DNA of 56,471 nucleotides from a virus: IMG/VR virus record IMGVR_UViG_3300027851_000033, positions 1 to 56,471 of that record. One strand, 5' to 3'. Positions 10,401 to 17,503 of the stretch are shown here, one piece after another. The notes under the pieces are model-generated. The model had not been told where the DNA came from. It made no database searches and was given only the letters and a program-made list of their open reading frames with translations. The translations under genes and the position numbers were made by a program. Position 1 is the first letter of the stretch. Every line of letters begins with the position of its first letter.

Positions 10401-13400
10401 GTCAGATCGGCATCGCTGAACTGGTAGTTCAGTCCTGATTTTGCGGGGATGTCTCGTCCGGCGGGAATTCCAGTTGCTCGGCCAGCACGATTTCGCGTGC
10501 CGCCTGTATCGCGCTGTTCATTATCCCCGCTTTCTCCAGCGGGTCGTTGGTCTTTCCGTGCCCCTGGTTCGCTGCTATCTGGTGCGCCAAAGAGGTCGTC
10601 AGTGAATTGATTTCCTCCGCCCTGTCCTTGACGAACTCGTTGAGTTCCCCGTCTTCCTTGAGATCCTTGAGCAGTTCCGGAGCCTTGTTCTTGAGCGCTG
10701 CCAGAACCAGTTGTTCCATATTGTCCACTTGAGTCACTCCTTGACTTATTCTCAGTTTCAGTATATCCAGAATCTGATTTTTCTGCTACACTATCGCTGG
10801 AGGTTGATGATATGAAAGTTCCTGACAAATTCCCTGATGGATGCAAGTTCGGAATGGACTTGACCGATGACGACGGTGTTGAGTTGTTGTATGTCGAATT
10901 CCCAGGCGGAGAGAGATTCGTACTCAACGAAAAGTCACCTTGGGATGGCATGGAACCTACAACGTGGTGGCCGTTGCGCTGGTCAAAGATTTCCGAGGCT
11001 GACTTTTTAGAAGCCGCCAAGGCCGCCGCGTAAAGTTCTTTCTGCACCGAGTCTGATTCCGCTTTCTCTGGTGCTCCCTGCTGCGCGGCGCGGGAGATTT
11101 CATACAGCTTATGCCCTGATCCAGCCTTGGCGGCCATCATCGCCGGGATGTTGATCTGGATTTCGGCAACAGTTCCGTTCGGCATTGCGACATTGACAAG
11201 CACGTCCATGTAGCCGTCTGGTGATTTCTCCACAACCAGATTTGACGCATTCAGAGAAATGTCTGTTTTGTTCTTGACGCGCTGGATGGTGAATTCCTTG
11301 CCTATCTCATTCAACACAACCTTCGCGTCATCGTAGGAATTAACGACGATTGTCGAACGTATCAGGTCGCGCATCTTTGTGCTGTCAAACTTGTTATCAT
11401 TCACCAGCTTCTCGACTGACCGCTCGATTCGCTTTACAGGGGCCAGCATTTGACCGATAGCGCCTGTGCGCTTTGAAATGTCGATTATCTTTTGATCGAA
11501 AGCAACCTTGGCCTCTTCCGCAAGCTTGAGCATCGGACGAAGAATCCCGTAGCCCCTCTCCCGATCTTCTGGACTAACATGCAAGACTGGCGCTGACTCA
11601 CCATCAAAGAATTGGTCAATCATCCTTTTGGCTTTTGAAAGTATCTCTTCGCCAATGAATTTCGACTCATCCTGCGGAACGTAGTTATCTCGCTTCATGT
11701 CATACGGGCGGCCATCTATCATCGCCGTCTTGCCAGCACCGACTTTTGGTTGCGAGTCAAACAATCCACCCTGATCCGCTTTCGGTTTGCGCGCTGAAAA
11801 CAGATCGCCTTGCGGTGCAGCGTCGGTATTATCTAGTGCCTTGAGCGCAGCCTTTCGATAAGTCGCATTGTCGATCTTGTTCCAAACGGATTTGAATTCC
11901 GGGATTTTCTTGAGCGCGTTCTTGACGTGCGCCATCAACACCTTCATGTCATGGCCGACTTCGGCAATCCCTACCTCAAATAGCTTCACCAATGTCGGCA
12001 TCAGCCCTGGCGTATCCTCGGGTATCACCCGCGCTACGTTCGCATGATCCCGGACAATTGCCCCAAGATCGGCCAAGGCTTCATTCCATTGCTGGTTGAT
12101 CGCCTCGCGCCGCGCATCTACCGACACGCCTTCGGATCGCTTGACGCTAGGAAATTGATTAACCTCATCAAGTAGTTTTTTAATAGGCGCATCAAACTGG
12201 ATTACTTTTACTGGCTCATTCAAGGCCAGCGCCGCAACCCATTGATGATGTCCGTCCAATACGTGTCCATCAGATGAAGCCAGGACAGAACGATCAACCC
12301 CGTCCCGCACTTCCTTCCACGCCGCCGCCTTCTTTCTTGAAAACTCAGCCTGGGTCGGCTTAAGGTCAGCCGCTGGAATATCCAGGGTACGGCTTTCTAT
12401 GCCCCGCCCCTTGAGGAATTGAGTCAGCGCCCCGCGATGCTCGCTCTTAACCTGCGGCATTTCCGCGCGCGGAACGCCCAGCGTGCCGCTATCAGGTGGG
12501 AAAGCTACCCATTCGTTGTTGGGGTTTCCTTCGGCGGTTTCATTGCGGCTATTGCCTGCTTGATTGCCCTGCGCATCTTGGGGTTGGCTTCGATCTTCTT
12601 GAGTAACCCCATTGTTTTCGGCATCGGTACTACGGGTTGTTGGTTCGCCATTGACGGCCCTCCTCGCTACTTCCATTAAATCACTTTTGGCAGGCGTTGT
12701 CTTGCCCCCGAAAATATCCTCTTGCCCTGGATTCCCTGCCGCTGTCAGCGCATCCAAATATGACTGGATGAATTCAGCAATTCGGCGCGGGCTGCGCGCG
12801 GCTTCATTCAACAGCATCAAAATTTGCTTTGACTCTGGCGATAGCTTGTCGCCAAAAATTCCGGCCTGTGCCAGCGCATCTTCGACTGAAACACCCTTCT
12901 TCTTCAGTTCTGATAATTCCTCTACCGCCGCCATCAGGTCGGGCGTAATATCCGCATCATGCAGTGCCCCTTCGCCAATGGCCTCGCGTGCCTTGGCGAT
13001 GTTTGGTGCAACACGCAGTAGCGCCTTGCTCACATTACGCAAGTCGTCGTCGACGCTCTCCACCATGCGCAACAGGACGGGGGAATCCCCATAGGCTTTA
13101 GCCAGTACCGCATTGCGGATGCGCGTGTATCCTGTCTGCGAAAGCTGCCCGGACGAATCAATCAGCCCGGACTGCTCGGTCACTGGCAACTTGGCCATGA
13201 AGCGCCGCACGAAGGGCCGCGACGTACCTGACATGAAGTCGCCCTGCTCATCAGGATTCAGGTCATCCAAGCTGTCCATCTGCATTGCATCCGACTTGGC
13301 TTGTTCGCTGGGACTCATGCGCGCCACCGTTGAGGCGTTGGCTTGACGCGCGAACTCTGCTCGATTTACCGGGGTTTGCCTGATACGCACCAGCACAGGC

Positions 13401-15271
13401 TTTTGCATGGCGTCGACGGATTCAGGCGCAATACCGAAACGACTGGCGTTGTCCTTGATAAACTGCTTGTAGTCGCTGGCCTTTTGTCCGTTCGCCTGAT
13501 AAACACGTTTGAGCGCAATCGTGCGGGCGTTGCCTGATTCGACCAGTCCATCAGCGCCGACAATGGGCGCACCTGTCGCTACATCACCCGATTCACCCAA
13601 GCGTGCCGGATCAAGTCTGCCGACAATCTGCTGCACCTGCATTTCAGAGGCATGGCGCTCACGCTCGCGTGGCTGCAACTCCGTTGGGTACGTTTGTACA
13701 GGGCGTAGATTCTCATCGTGTGATGTCGTTAAATCACCGGCCTCCATTAAGGCATACTGCCCATTCAGCCGAGCCCCCGTCTCCGTTGAGAATGAAGTCT
13801 CTGCGCCCGGTGCCGCCTTTGGCCAAGACTCAGTAATGTGCTCGCGCTCATTGGTCAGTGCGTCTATCTCAGCCTGCGGCATATCGGGGGCGGATACGAG
13901 GCTGGTATCAATCTCATTCACCCGATCCAGAGCCGTCAGACTCTTTGGTGTGTAGAGCGCTTTGTCTGATTCTGTGGGCTGTACTGCACTGATGGGCTGC
14001 TCAGGCGCACCATAAATATCATCGGCAGAAACTTGTTCGCCAGTGGATTGATCGCCTGTCTCATTAGCGCCCACATTCTGATTATTCCTGTAGCCCCTGA
14101 CAATACCGCCACTGCCACCAAACACCCCGCCAGTGGCTGCCCCCACCGCCATGCCTTCCATGGCTTGAGACAAAACGCCATCAGTGGCATCTATCGCTGG
14201 GTCGATATACTTTTTCTTGGCTAGATTGGTGATATAGGCTTCCCCGCCAGACTGAGGAAACTCCTGAATAGCTTCTTCCTTTGACCCGCGAATGAATCCC
14301 TTTGCCCCCTCGATTAGCGCACCTTTCCCCCCGCTTGCCTTGACTGCGCGCGCGGCCCCGCCTAATGCCCCACCACCAGTAAGAATGCCAAAGCCGCCAG
14401 TAGAAATTGCTGTTCTTACCGCAACATCTTCAGCCGCTTCCTTGGCCAATCTGTTGCGCGCGGCCTCCATGTCGCCACCCGCTTCATCCGTATATTTAGC
14501 GAACAGCGGCGATGTTTCCGCCAGTTGATCAAACGGTATCTGCTCGATCTCAGAACGTATTTGGGCCGAGCTCTGTAACCCAGCCAATGCGCCTTCAGCG
14601 CCGCCGTATCCAATAGCTGTTGGAGCCAATGCCAGCGCACGATCAGTCAGTGCGCGGGTGATCCCTTGCTGTGCAATAGCCTGTCTGATTGAGTTGCCGC
14701 CAATCGGAGAAGCAGCGCCTGAGATGATTTTTCCGGCAACGCCTGGAATAACTGTACCACCGACCTTCGCAATACCACTGGCAACTGCACCACCAACAGG
14801 AGCAGTAACTACCATGCCAGGTAATGACCGCAATGCTTTTTGCCCTAGCGACGGTAGAAAATCCCCATCAAGATTAGGCACAACCCCGTCGAATAACTGC
14901 TTCTGATCCAGAGCCTGACCGCGCTCTGACATCGAATCGCTATATTCCTTGCCAATCTTTTGCTGGAATGTCCGCATATCGCGGCCAAATTCTTGCGCAT
15001 TGGGCGAGTCTGTTTTTTCGCCATAGAACTCAATGCCTGCCCCAATCGCATCACCAACACCGGCATGGACTCCGCCCATGATGGCCTTGCCACTATCTTT
15101 GATGGCATCCGTCCATGAGCGATTATCTTGTTCTACATGATCGCTTTTGGCATCATCCTGAACTCCTGTTTGCTGCTGCGCAAAAGACAGAATTTCATCT
15201 TCACTTGCACCGTCAGGCGCTGTAACCTCAAACCGTTTTCCATCCGGGGAAGTGATTTCAAACTTAGCCAT
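1424..15271 (-). CDS. Giant polyvalent protein (DarB-like; MTase-helicase, ParB-like, zincin domains)
   Basis: 4615 residues, the size of the giant virion protein of Bcep22-like phages. Such proteins are thought to be injected with the DNA and to counter host defences. Visible regions: N-terminal FEITSPDGKRFEV module (1-35); Gly/Ala-rich hydrophobic stretch (about 70-400); DdrB/ParB-like region (about 520-660, SGNARTIALKRVY); second ParB-like region with SDGHVLDGHHQW (about 1000); RelA/SpoT-like fold (about 1270-1400, RSTIVV and VAEIQINIPAM); low-complexity linker (about 1413-1615); adenine methyltransferase with LEPGAGIGIF and NPPF (about 1745-1810); Snf2-type helicase with HSVGAGKT (about 2444), VDEAHEF (about 2610), SGTPITNT and QREGRIIRQG (about 2965); two zincin-like motifs HELAHFG (about 3350) and HEITHYG (about 3590); and a C-terminal large region with a membrane-like segment. 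It starts 50 bases after the preceding gene. A 17-base repeat lies upstream. Confidence 0.9.
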   Translation of the reverse strand: MAKFEITSPDGKRFEVTAPDGASEDEILSFAQQQTGVQDDAKSDHVEQDNRSWTDAIKDSGKAIMGGVHAGVGDAIGAGIEFYGEKTDSPNAQEFGRDMRTFQQKIGKEYSDSMSERGQALDQKQLFDGVVPNLDGDFLPSLGQKALRSLPGMVVTAPVGGAVASGIAKVGGTVIPGVAGKIISGAASPIGGNSIRQAIAQQGITRALTDRALALAPTAIGYGGAEGALAGLQSSAQIRSEIEQIPFDQLAETSPLFAKYTDEAGGDMEAARNRLAKEAAEDVAVRTAISTGGFGILTGGGALGGAARAVKASGGKGALIEGAKGFIRGSKEEAIQEFPQSGGEAYITNLAKKKYIDPAIDATDGVLSQAMEGMAVGAATGGVFGGSGGIVRGYRNNQNVGANETGDQSTGEQVSADDIYGAPEQPISAVQPTESDKALYTPKSLTALDRVNEIDTSLVSAPDMPQAEIDALTNEREHITESWPKAAPGAETSFSTETGARLNGQYALMEAGDLTTSHDENLRPVQTYPTELQPRERERHASEMQVQQIVGRLDPARLGESGDVATGAPIVGADGLVESGNARTIALKRVYQANGQKASDYKQFIKDNASRFGIAPESVDAMQKPVLVRIRQTPVNRAEFARQANASTVARMSPSEQAKSDAMQMDSLDDLNPDEQGDFMSGTSRPFVRRFMAKLPVTEQSGLIDSSGQLSQTGYTRIRNAVLAKAYGDSPVLLRMVESVDDDLRNVSKALLRVAPNIAKAREAIGEGALHDADITPDLMAAVEELSELKKKGVSVEDALAQAGIFGDKLSPESKQILMLLNEAARSPRRIAEFIQSYLDALTAAGNPGQEDIFGGKTTPAKSDLMEVARRAVNGEPTTRSTDAENNGVTQEDRSQPQDAQGNQAGNSRNETAEGNPNNEWVAFPPDSGTLGVPRAEMPQVKSEHRGALTQFLKGRGIESRTLDIPAADLKPTQAEFSRKKAAAWKEVRDGVDRSVLASSDGHVLDGHHQWVAALALNEPVKVIQFDAPIKKLLDEVNQFPSVKRSEGVSVDARREAINQQWNEALADLGAIVRDHANVARVIPEDTPGLMPTLVKLFEVGIAEVGHDMKVLMAHVKNALKKIPEFKSVWNKIDNATYRKAALKALDNTDAAPQGDLFSARKPKADQGGLFDSQPKVGAGKTAMIDGRPYDMKRDNYVPQDESKFIGEEILSKAKRMIDQFFDGESAPVLHVSPEDRERGYGILRPMLKLAEEAKVAFDQKIIDISKRTGAIGQMLAPVKRIERSVEKLVNDNKFDSTKMRDLIRSTIVVNSYDDAKVVLNEIGKEFTIQRVKNKTDISLNASNLVVEKSPDGYMDVLVNVAMPNGTVAEIQINIPAMMAAKAGSGHKLYEISRAAQQGAPEKAESDSVQKELYAAALAASKKSASEIFDQRNGHHVVGSMPSQGDFSLSTNLSPPGNSTYNNSTPSSSVKSIPNLHPSGNLSGTFISSTSSDSVAEKSDSGYTETENKSRSDSSGQYGTTGSGSAQEQGSGTAQGSQGRRGTQRVRQGQGGGNQFTDDLFGAPDSSEPGARKDQRPAGESGDNEQRDTGGTRNRAGRATGIPAGRDIPAKSGLNYQFSDADLTYEGGWLTKARQNVDAVELIKKLEAEGRQATRDEQAILAKFIGWGASGIRNQIFSTRPWELDKQWKELRERVRGLLTADEMATAERSTQYAHYTSRAVVQSMWKAMDRMGFKGGAILEPGAGIGIFPGLMTPAMATNSVYTGIEFDNITGAILKQLFPDERIAVESFVDSALPDNFYDVAIGNPPFANIPILSDPRYKRLAFSLHDYFFAKSIDKVKPGGLMVYVTSRYTMDKQGDKARKYLSDRAELIGAIRLPQTAFMKNAGTEVVTDVLFLRKFQSSPGGRLGATTDGNNTTRQPWIGVQQIETPEGQATINEYFAAHPEMVLGTHSLKGSMYGKDEYTVLPKEGDIEAQFDAAVENLPKDIYQATGTAAKAAQVREIDFNPKAQKEGNYYLSDAGILMQREGGVGVRADAGKNEKTVALLKDYVRLRDTLLQSHYDQLNDGPWEDSLKALQKTYRDFTKKHGNLLQNKAFERITKKQDEDTGETIEDTVTWRRFDLRNKISDDPDSTLVESLEVLNEETGEITPSPWLSSRILNKPSSPRIETPHDALLSVLNDTGKVDIPLIAERLGIDEQEAIAMLGTAVYESPSAGWQMADEYLSGNVKKKLKEAQESVKTDRRYERNIEALINAQPAPVPPSDITAAIGMNWIPESDYEKFLKEKAGITAKVTYNERTGQWTVEAKSGYSSAAATSDWGTLDRNAAEILQHALSGNPIRITRTEGSGVDKKSVFDAASTEAANQKLAQMREAFADWLWTDGQRTDELVRVYNDKFNTTVSRSFDGRHLTLPGKTSTINVFDHVKRGAWRIIQSGNTYLAHSVGAGKTWAAVISAMEQKRLGLVKKPMMVVPNHMLQQFAREWLQLYPTAKLMVADEKQFHTDNRRRFVSRVALSDVDGVIITHSAFKLLDLDPEFKEKMITEQLDYLRAALEEAGGEEGQRSRDPKVRDIQNRIEKMEQKLEAAMSSDGKDKNVRFDQLGVDQIYVDEAHEFRKLAFTTLRQVKGIDSSGSDRAFDLWMKTRWLEQKKPGRSLVMMSGTPITNTLAELYSVQRFMSPQALEDRGLQDFDAWASMFGQENTEIEADASGKYSQVTRFTKFVNVPEMTQMFREFSDVLTADHLAVMLGDKRPKVKNGSRSLEVTPQTEDYSAYKEALALRLEESRAWKPSQGEPNNPDPIIRIIGDGRLAAIDMRFVDPSLPSDPDSKLNKMIDGVIEVYRRTANNEYMGKDGQMEPDKGGSQMVFSDLGFGAGVTANRGFNARAWMEKRLRDAGIPAKQVAFMGDHKKSTAKLKLFKDVNAGRVRILVGSSKNMGTGVNAQQRLIALHHLDTPWYPADLEQREGRIIRQGNKNPLVEIYAFSTKGSYDAVMWQMLASKQQFIDQALSGDTSVRSIDDLSDVSQFQIATAMTAGDPRAIQLAGIKADISKYQRLFRAHEETRSRLRHDYDLAGEWIASADRQLPAAEKMAKKVVDLSGENFKARAGDKVFDKRKEWAEALLAKFKESAAHGKDGRFKIGEISSFPIEFFGKIVRDFDDKVTEYRSQLGMTLGEEAHVLVRDVNDDPVGISMRATNTLAALARKPSELKQRIEDAKAKRAALVDRLDAKFQFAQELSNRISEADALEAAMMADQASDENTDQQDNSTDTPRLSRADNPLAGGVSIASVGQEADNILGGLGNAPDVKVVWRPSDLPFDAPSDTRGAMYKGTLYLVAGGIRSAEDVREVTFHELAHFGLRGFFGSALDAALGEIHDANPRVRLMAAAWRSKNIDLIADLKSDYSLSDNDIHYISIDEALAKIAQTGESLKGWKRFAAVLQSLLRSMGLHRLANSLEAKTDAEALLMLKKAELFATRGLTAKNYMPEAAYPLFMTAYRGKAVDTKSTGRGMALRDLHAVVDRVSKGFKNLPRVHVFASPADLSTNDQTQKALRDFIKKSDAWNDVEGATHEGEIYLFASGMADEARAEHVLATHEITHYGLRGAVGKELDSALQHVLLMNAKVRKAAIQMRDARGLKSNLDAVEEVLADIPDVELAKLRGWRKVVQVVRNWLNKAGAKLLAAKLDQWLNAGLSEQQQADLYVADLLGTAREWVRSGKGGSISTGTRLSHAVSLAPTSEQRAETIIQTKAGTPRPFDVLIKGVMQAAQIDKLTMAAYNKAGFLLDRWTPETIKAGMVSDYGIPEAVIDQRAIVQGRQKRQLRAAGTLLEKLSTLTRAESRIAYEWMNTDNPQSSDWFMEQLPPESIKTLAEVEKMIDGLSKEAVRLGQLDEEAYKRNRFAYLHRSYAKHTAELTGGETAARKRAIAVLGDQYKGRGMTDAVDMAKIKNGSPEWWNRKTQQGKADKQLKGERFIRLERRASSGEGTAAIPGMSDKSKGRLLEVAYWPAGEAIPARYGAWDQMGTWEVRDTKGNNLIVWRDFTKQERELMGEIDEARYAIAKTLHGMIHDVETGKYLQWLGQNYAKIDGEAIDGKIVEASDRMRDTYKTGEWVKVPDVVVPGTKVKRYGALAGRYLPAPIWNDVRQTIGFRYQPLGETYAAIHRAWKASKTALSPAVHMNNVMANFVMADWHDVTAGHVLKALRLMTSKDAAADEVLARFGDSGGSIGTWVTKELQQEQLRPLLDALGKELGIAGNVTGQVGVMSALQLALKGRFPSAWDALKPSAAGKITVKTARAMIDLYEAEDQVFRLAAWLKAKEDGATDQVAGKVARKSFLDYNINAPWVQMMRSTALPFVAFTYRAAPMMLEIAAKKPWKLIKLGLLAGAINALGYMLSGGDEDDERKLLPEEKAGRIWGITPKLIRMPWNDANGSPVFLDIRRWIPVGDIFDAGQSHAALPILPSMTPGGPLALMAELMLNKQGFTGKSITLETDTAYEQAAKLTDYLYKAFAPNIAVLPGTYAWTGISNAGSGKTDSFGREQSLAQSIISSVGIKLGSYPPDVLRLNAQRAAQAKMMEIDKNITALKREFQKKGIDRDEFNAKAKAQIEKKQAVEKEFMERVAGS
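10429..10719 (-). CDS. Nested small acidic protein inside the giant ORF
   Basis: 96 residues from ATG (MEQLVLAALKNKAPELL), read in another frame of the same strand as the giant gene. The composition is balanced and looks helical (AHQIAANQGHGKTNDPLEKA, IQAAREIVLAEQLEFPPDE). The giant frame here encodes a Ser/Gly/Gln/Arg-rich run without visible domain character. Its 3' end overlaps the codons for GRDIPAKSGLNYQF, where the conserved methyltransferase part of the giant protein begins. I infer this was once a separate gene upstream of a methyltransferase-helicase gene. Function unknown. A GTG start 18 bases further upstream is possible. Confidence 0.6.
   Translation of the reverse strand: MEQLVLAALKNKAPELLKDLKEDGELNEFVKDRAEEINSLTTSLAHQIAANQGHGKTNDPLEKAGIMNSAIQAAREIVLAEQLEFPPDETSPQNQD
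10812..11033 (+). CDS. Nested antisense small protein inside the giant ORF
   Basis: 73 residues starting MKVPDKFPDGCKFG, opposite to the giant gene. A near-perfect Shine-Dalgarno GGAGG lies 8 bases before the ATG. The protein looks like small phage/plasmid proteins with a KFPxGCxF start, a YVEFPGGERFVL centre and an ISEADFLEAAKAA end. On the other strand the giant ORF has only a Ser/Thr/Asn/Gly-rich linker. It is divergent from the nested gene at 10429-10719, with 92 bases between starts. Function unknown. The good ribosome binding site and amino-acid pattern make a chance shadow unlikely. Confidence 0.6.
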   Translation: MKVPDKFPDGCKFGMDLTDDDGVELLYVEFPGGERFVLNEKSPWDGMEPTTWWPLRWSKISEADFLEAAKAAA

Positions 15272-15301
15272 TGCGTACCCTCACCTTGAATAAGGTAACT
15301 G

Positions 15302-15318
15302 TGCCACGCATGGCGCGA
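15302..15318 (-). repeat. Late-region 17-base motif, copy 1
   Basis: Minus strand reads TCGCGCCATGCGTGGCA. It sits in the 49-base gap between two late genes, 31 bases before the giant gene start. It contains an inverted GCCA/TGGC pair. Four other copies lie at 19404, 28070, 29478 and 36866. Confidence 0.8.
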
Positions 15319-15320
15319 TG

Positions 15321-16781
15321 TTATTTGATCTGTTTAATTCCCCACCCCGGCAGCGTCTTGGCTGGCTTTTTCATTTCGGCTCCGGGGGCAGGGACAGAAG
15401 AAACTACCTGCCCTTTCTCATTGATTGTCTCTATCTGTCCGGTATTCTTATTAACGCGTGTGCCGCCCATCCCGAGCGGGTTCTGTGCAAATGAATACTC
15501 GTTGGTTACTTCTTTCGGCAATGCGCTCATCACACCAGACCGTACTGCCTCAATTTGCGCAGTACTCGCGCCTGGATTCTTTTCCTTGAACAAGGCGACG
15601 GCAGCTTCGGACTTGGATTTCTCTTTAGCGTTCGCTTCTGTATCTTTATTCTTCGCACGTTCCTCTGCTGCATTACCTCTTGCATCCGCATTGGCACCGC
15701 GCTTGTCTTGATTAACGGCAAAATGCGTGTTCAGTATTTTCTCGCCATCGCCTAGAGCCGCCAATTCCGAGGCAACAATAATTGGCGGCGCTCCCTTGAT
15801 CGATATGATCCGCGTCGGCACTTGCACCCCACGAATCATGGTTGTTCCCATGCGATCTGAAATAACATCCTTTACGTCAAACTTTGATTCACCAGACTCA
15901 GCAAATGTGTCGGCAATCTTCTGTATTGGCGCACCGCTATCCGCAAGCCTCAAGGCTTTATCATAGGATTCGTTTTTCACCTTTTTCATTTTTTCCGCCA
16001 TGGCATCCCATTTTTGCGGGTCATATTTCCCGTTCTCAGCCTCAAGCGCCAAATAACTCAACGAGTCATTGATGGATTCAGCAAAGCCAAGTGTTCTTGG
16101 TGATGGTTGCTTTGGAGGCAATCCAATGGCAGCCGGGTTTTCTCCGGCCTGTATCCGTGCATCATAGGCAGCCTTTGCCGATTGATAGTCTGCCACTTGC
16201 TTTTCATTTTCAGCCTTGATCCTGCCGAAGTTGGAATTTTTTATCCAGTCGGCTGTTTTCTTCTTGAGCGCTTCTTCATTCCTTGCGTTATTGATTTGGA
16301 TCCCTGCTAACTCTTGTTGCTGAATCCCTGATTCTTGTTGGTCTGCGGCAGAGTTCCATTTAAGCGCCTTCTCTTGATCTCCGGCATTTAAGTAAGTTGC
16401 CCCCATCGCCCGCATGCTGGCCAGTCTTTGCTGCTGCGGCGTAGGCATCGCATCAAACACCTGGCCTTCGTTCCCATCGCCACGGCCAAGGTAGAACTTG
16501 GTTCCTGTTTGCGCGGCCTTCGCGTAAGCGGCACTGGCCGCAGTGCGCTCCTCTGGCGTCATGCCCGCATCGCCTACTGTACCATCAGCAATTCCTTTGG
16601 CAGCGTCCTGGTAGCTCTGCACTGTCGCAGTATCTTCCGGGTTGGTAACGATGGCCGCTTGCTTGGCCGCTTCACCTGCCTGGGCATCAGTAATATCGCC
16701 AGCAATCTTCTTGCCCATGTTGTAGGTTCCATTGAACCCTTCTAGAAATTCGTTAAACCCATTACGCCGCCGCTTTGCCAT
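15321..16781 (-). CDS. Internal virion / DNA ejection protein (putative)
   Basis: 486 residues, hydrophilic and Ala-, Lys- and Gln-rich. It has a basic N-terminus (MAKRRRNGFNEFL) and long helical stretches such as ARNEEALKKKTADWIKN and ADARGNAAEERAKNKDTEAN, probably coiled coil. The C-terminus ends KTLPGWGIKQIK. No enzymatic motif is seen. Its place between the giant protein and the Ala-rich protein at 17500-18978 fits the internal virion protein block of podoviruses, whose products leave the capsid with the DNA. The assignment rests on composition and context, not on a recognised domain. Confidence 0.55.
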   Translation of the reverse strand: MAKRRRNGFNEFLEGFNGTYNMGKKIAGDITDAQAGEAAKQAAIVTNPEDTATVQSYQDAAKGIADGTVGDAGMTPEERTAASAAYAKAAQTGTKFYLGRGDGNEGQVFDAMPTPQQQRLASMRAMGATYLNAGDQEKALKWNSAADQQESGIQQQELAGIQINNARNEEALKKKTADWIKNSNFGRIKAENEKQVADYQSAKAAYDARIQAGENPAAIGLPPKQPSPRTLGFAESINDSLSYLALEAENGKYDPQKWDAMAEKMKKVKNESYDKALRLADSGAPIQKIADTFAESGESKFDVKDVISDRMGTTMIRGVQVPTRIISIKGAPPIIVASELAALGDGEKILNTHFAVNQDKRGANADARGNAAEERAKNKDTEANAKEKSKSEAAVALFKEKNPGASTAQIEAVRSGVMSALPKEVTNEYSFAQNPLGMGGTRVNKNTGQIETINEKGQVVSSVPAPGAEMKKPAKTLPGWGIKQIK

Positions 16782-16783
16782 GA

Positions 16784-17503
16784 TTAAATCCTCTCGTAAA
16801 CTTCGCTCTCTGATTTAATGGCAGAGCGAATCGTGTTAACTGAAAACATGAATGCCTTATGCTTTTCTGGATGACGATCCCTTAGCCAGCCAATCCGCCC
16901 ATCTGCTTCTCGCATGAATGCCGTACAGTTCCAGCAATCCATGGATGTGTCATGCTTTACTACTGAGTACCATTCCGGGATAGGCTCACCGCAAGAAGAC
17001 AGGAACTGATTAACGTCCTCATCCGACCAGTCTGCAATAGGCGAGATGTAGCGAATGCCGTCCACCATTGAATCAATAATATGTTGATTGCCGATGGCGT
17101 CCGCTTTCCTTGTTCCATGGAAAACAGTCTTTGCGCCCATGGCTTTTGTCACCTGGCTCATGGGCTTCCATAAATTATTTTCGCAGCAAGTAACAAATGG
17201 CTGCAACTTTAAGTCATTGCCCTTGCGCATATAGTGACCAAACCCGCTATGCATCACAGGTAGGACATCAACAGGCAATCCATGCGATTGAATCCATGCT
17301 GGCTGATCAGACTTGATGATATGGAATTCAGGCACGCTTGCAGCGAGATCATGGATAAACTCATCCACCTCTGGCAACTTTGCCTCAGTATCCACGTGCA
17401 AAATCTTGAACGCTCCCCAGTGCTCGCGCATAAGGTACAAGCAGGCAAGCGAGTCCTTTCCGCCAGAGAACCATAAAACCGATTTATTTGTGACGTTTAT
17501 CAT
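16784..17503 (-). CDS. PAPS-reductase-like (adenine nucleotide alpha hydrolase) protein
   Basis: 239 residues with the PP-loop motif FSGGKDSLACLYL at residues 12-24, followed by ILHVDTEAKLPEVDEFI, the usual second strand of this fold. The C-terminal part has several Cys residues (CCENN, SMDCWNCTAF) and the ISPIADWSDEDVNQFL segment typical of phosphoadenosine phosphosulfate reductase relatives. Phage members are of uncertain role: sulfur metabolism, nucleic-acid thiolation and base modification have all been suggested for the family. Only 2 bases separate it from the gene at 15321-16781 and it overlaps the gene at 17500-18978 by 4 bases, so it is cotranscribed with virion genes. Confidence 0.8.
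   Translation of the reverse strand: MINVTNKSVLWFSGGKDSLACLYLMREHWGAFKILHVDTEAKLPEVDEFIHDLAASVPEFHIIKSDQPAWIQSHGLPVDVLPVMHSGFGHYMRKGNDLKLQPFVTCCENNLWKPMSQVTKAMGAKTVFHGTRKADAIGNQHIIDSMVDGIRYISPIADWSDEDVNQFLSSCGEPIPEWYSVVKHDTSMDCWNCTAFMREADGRIGWLRDRHPEKHKAFMFSVNTIRSAIKSESEVYERI

Noticed and set aside
12419-12679. Plus-strand ORF over the giant gene, with hydrophobic stretch
   Set aside because: It lies opposite another linker, but has no ribosome binding site and a composition expected of a shadow frame, unlike the nested genes at 10429 and 10812.
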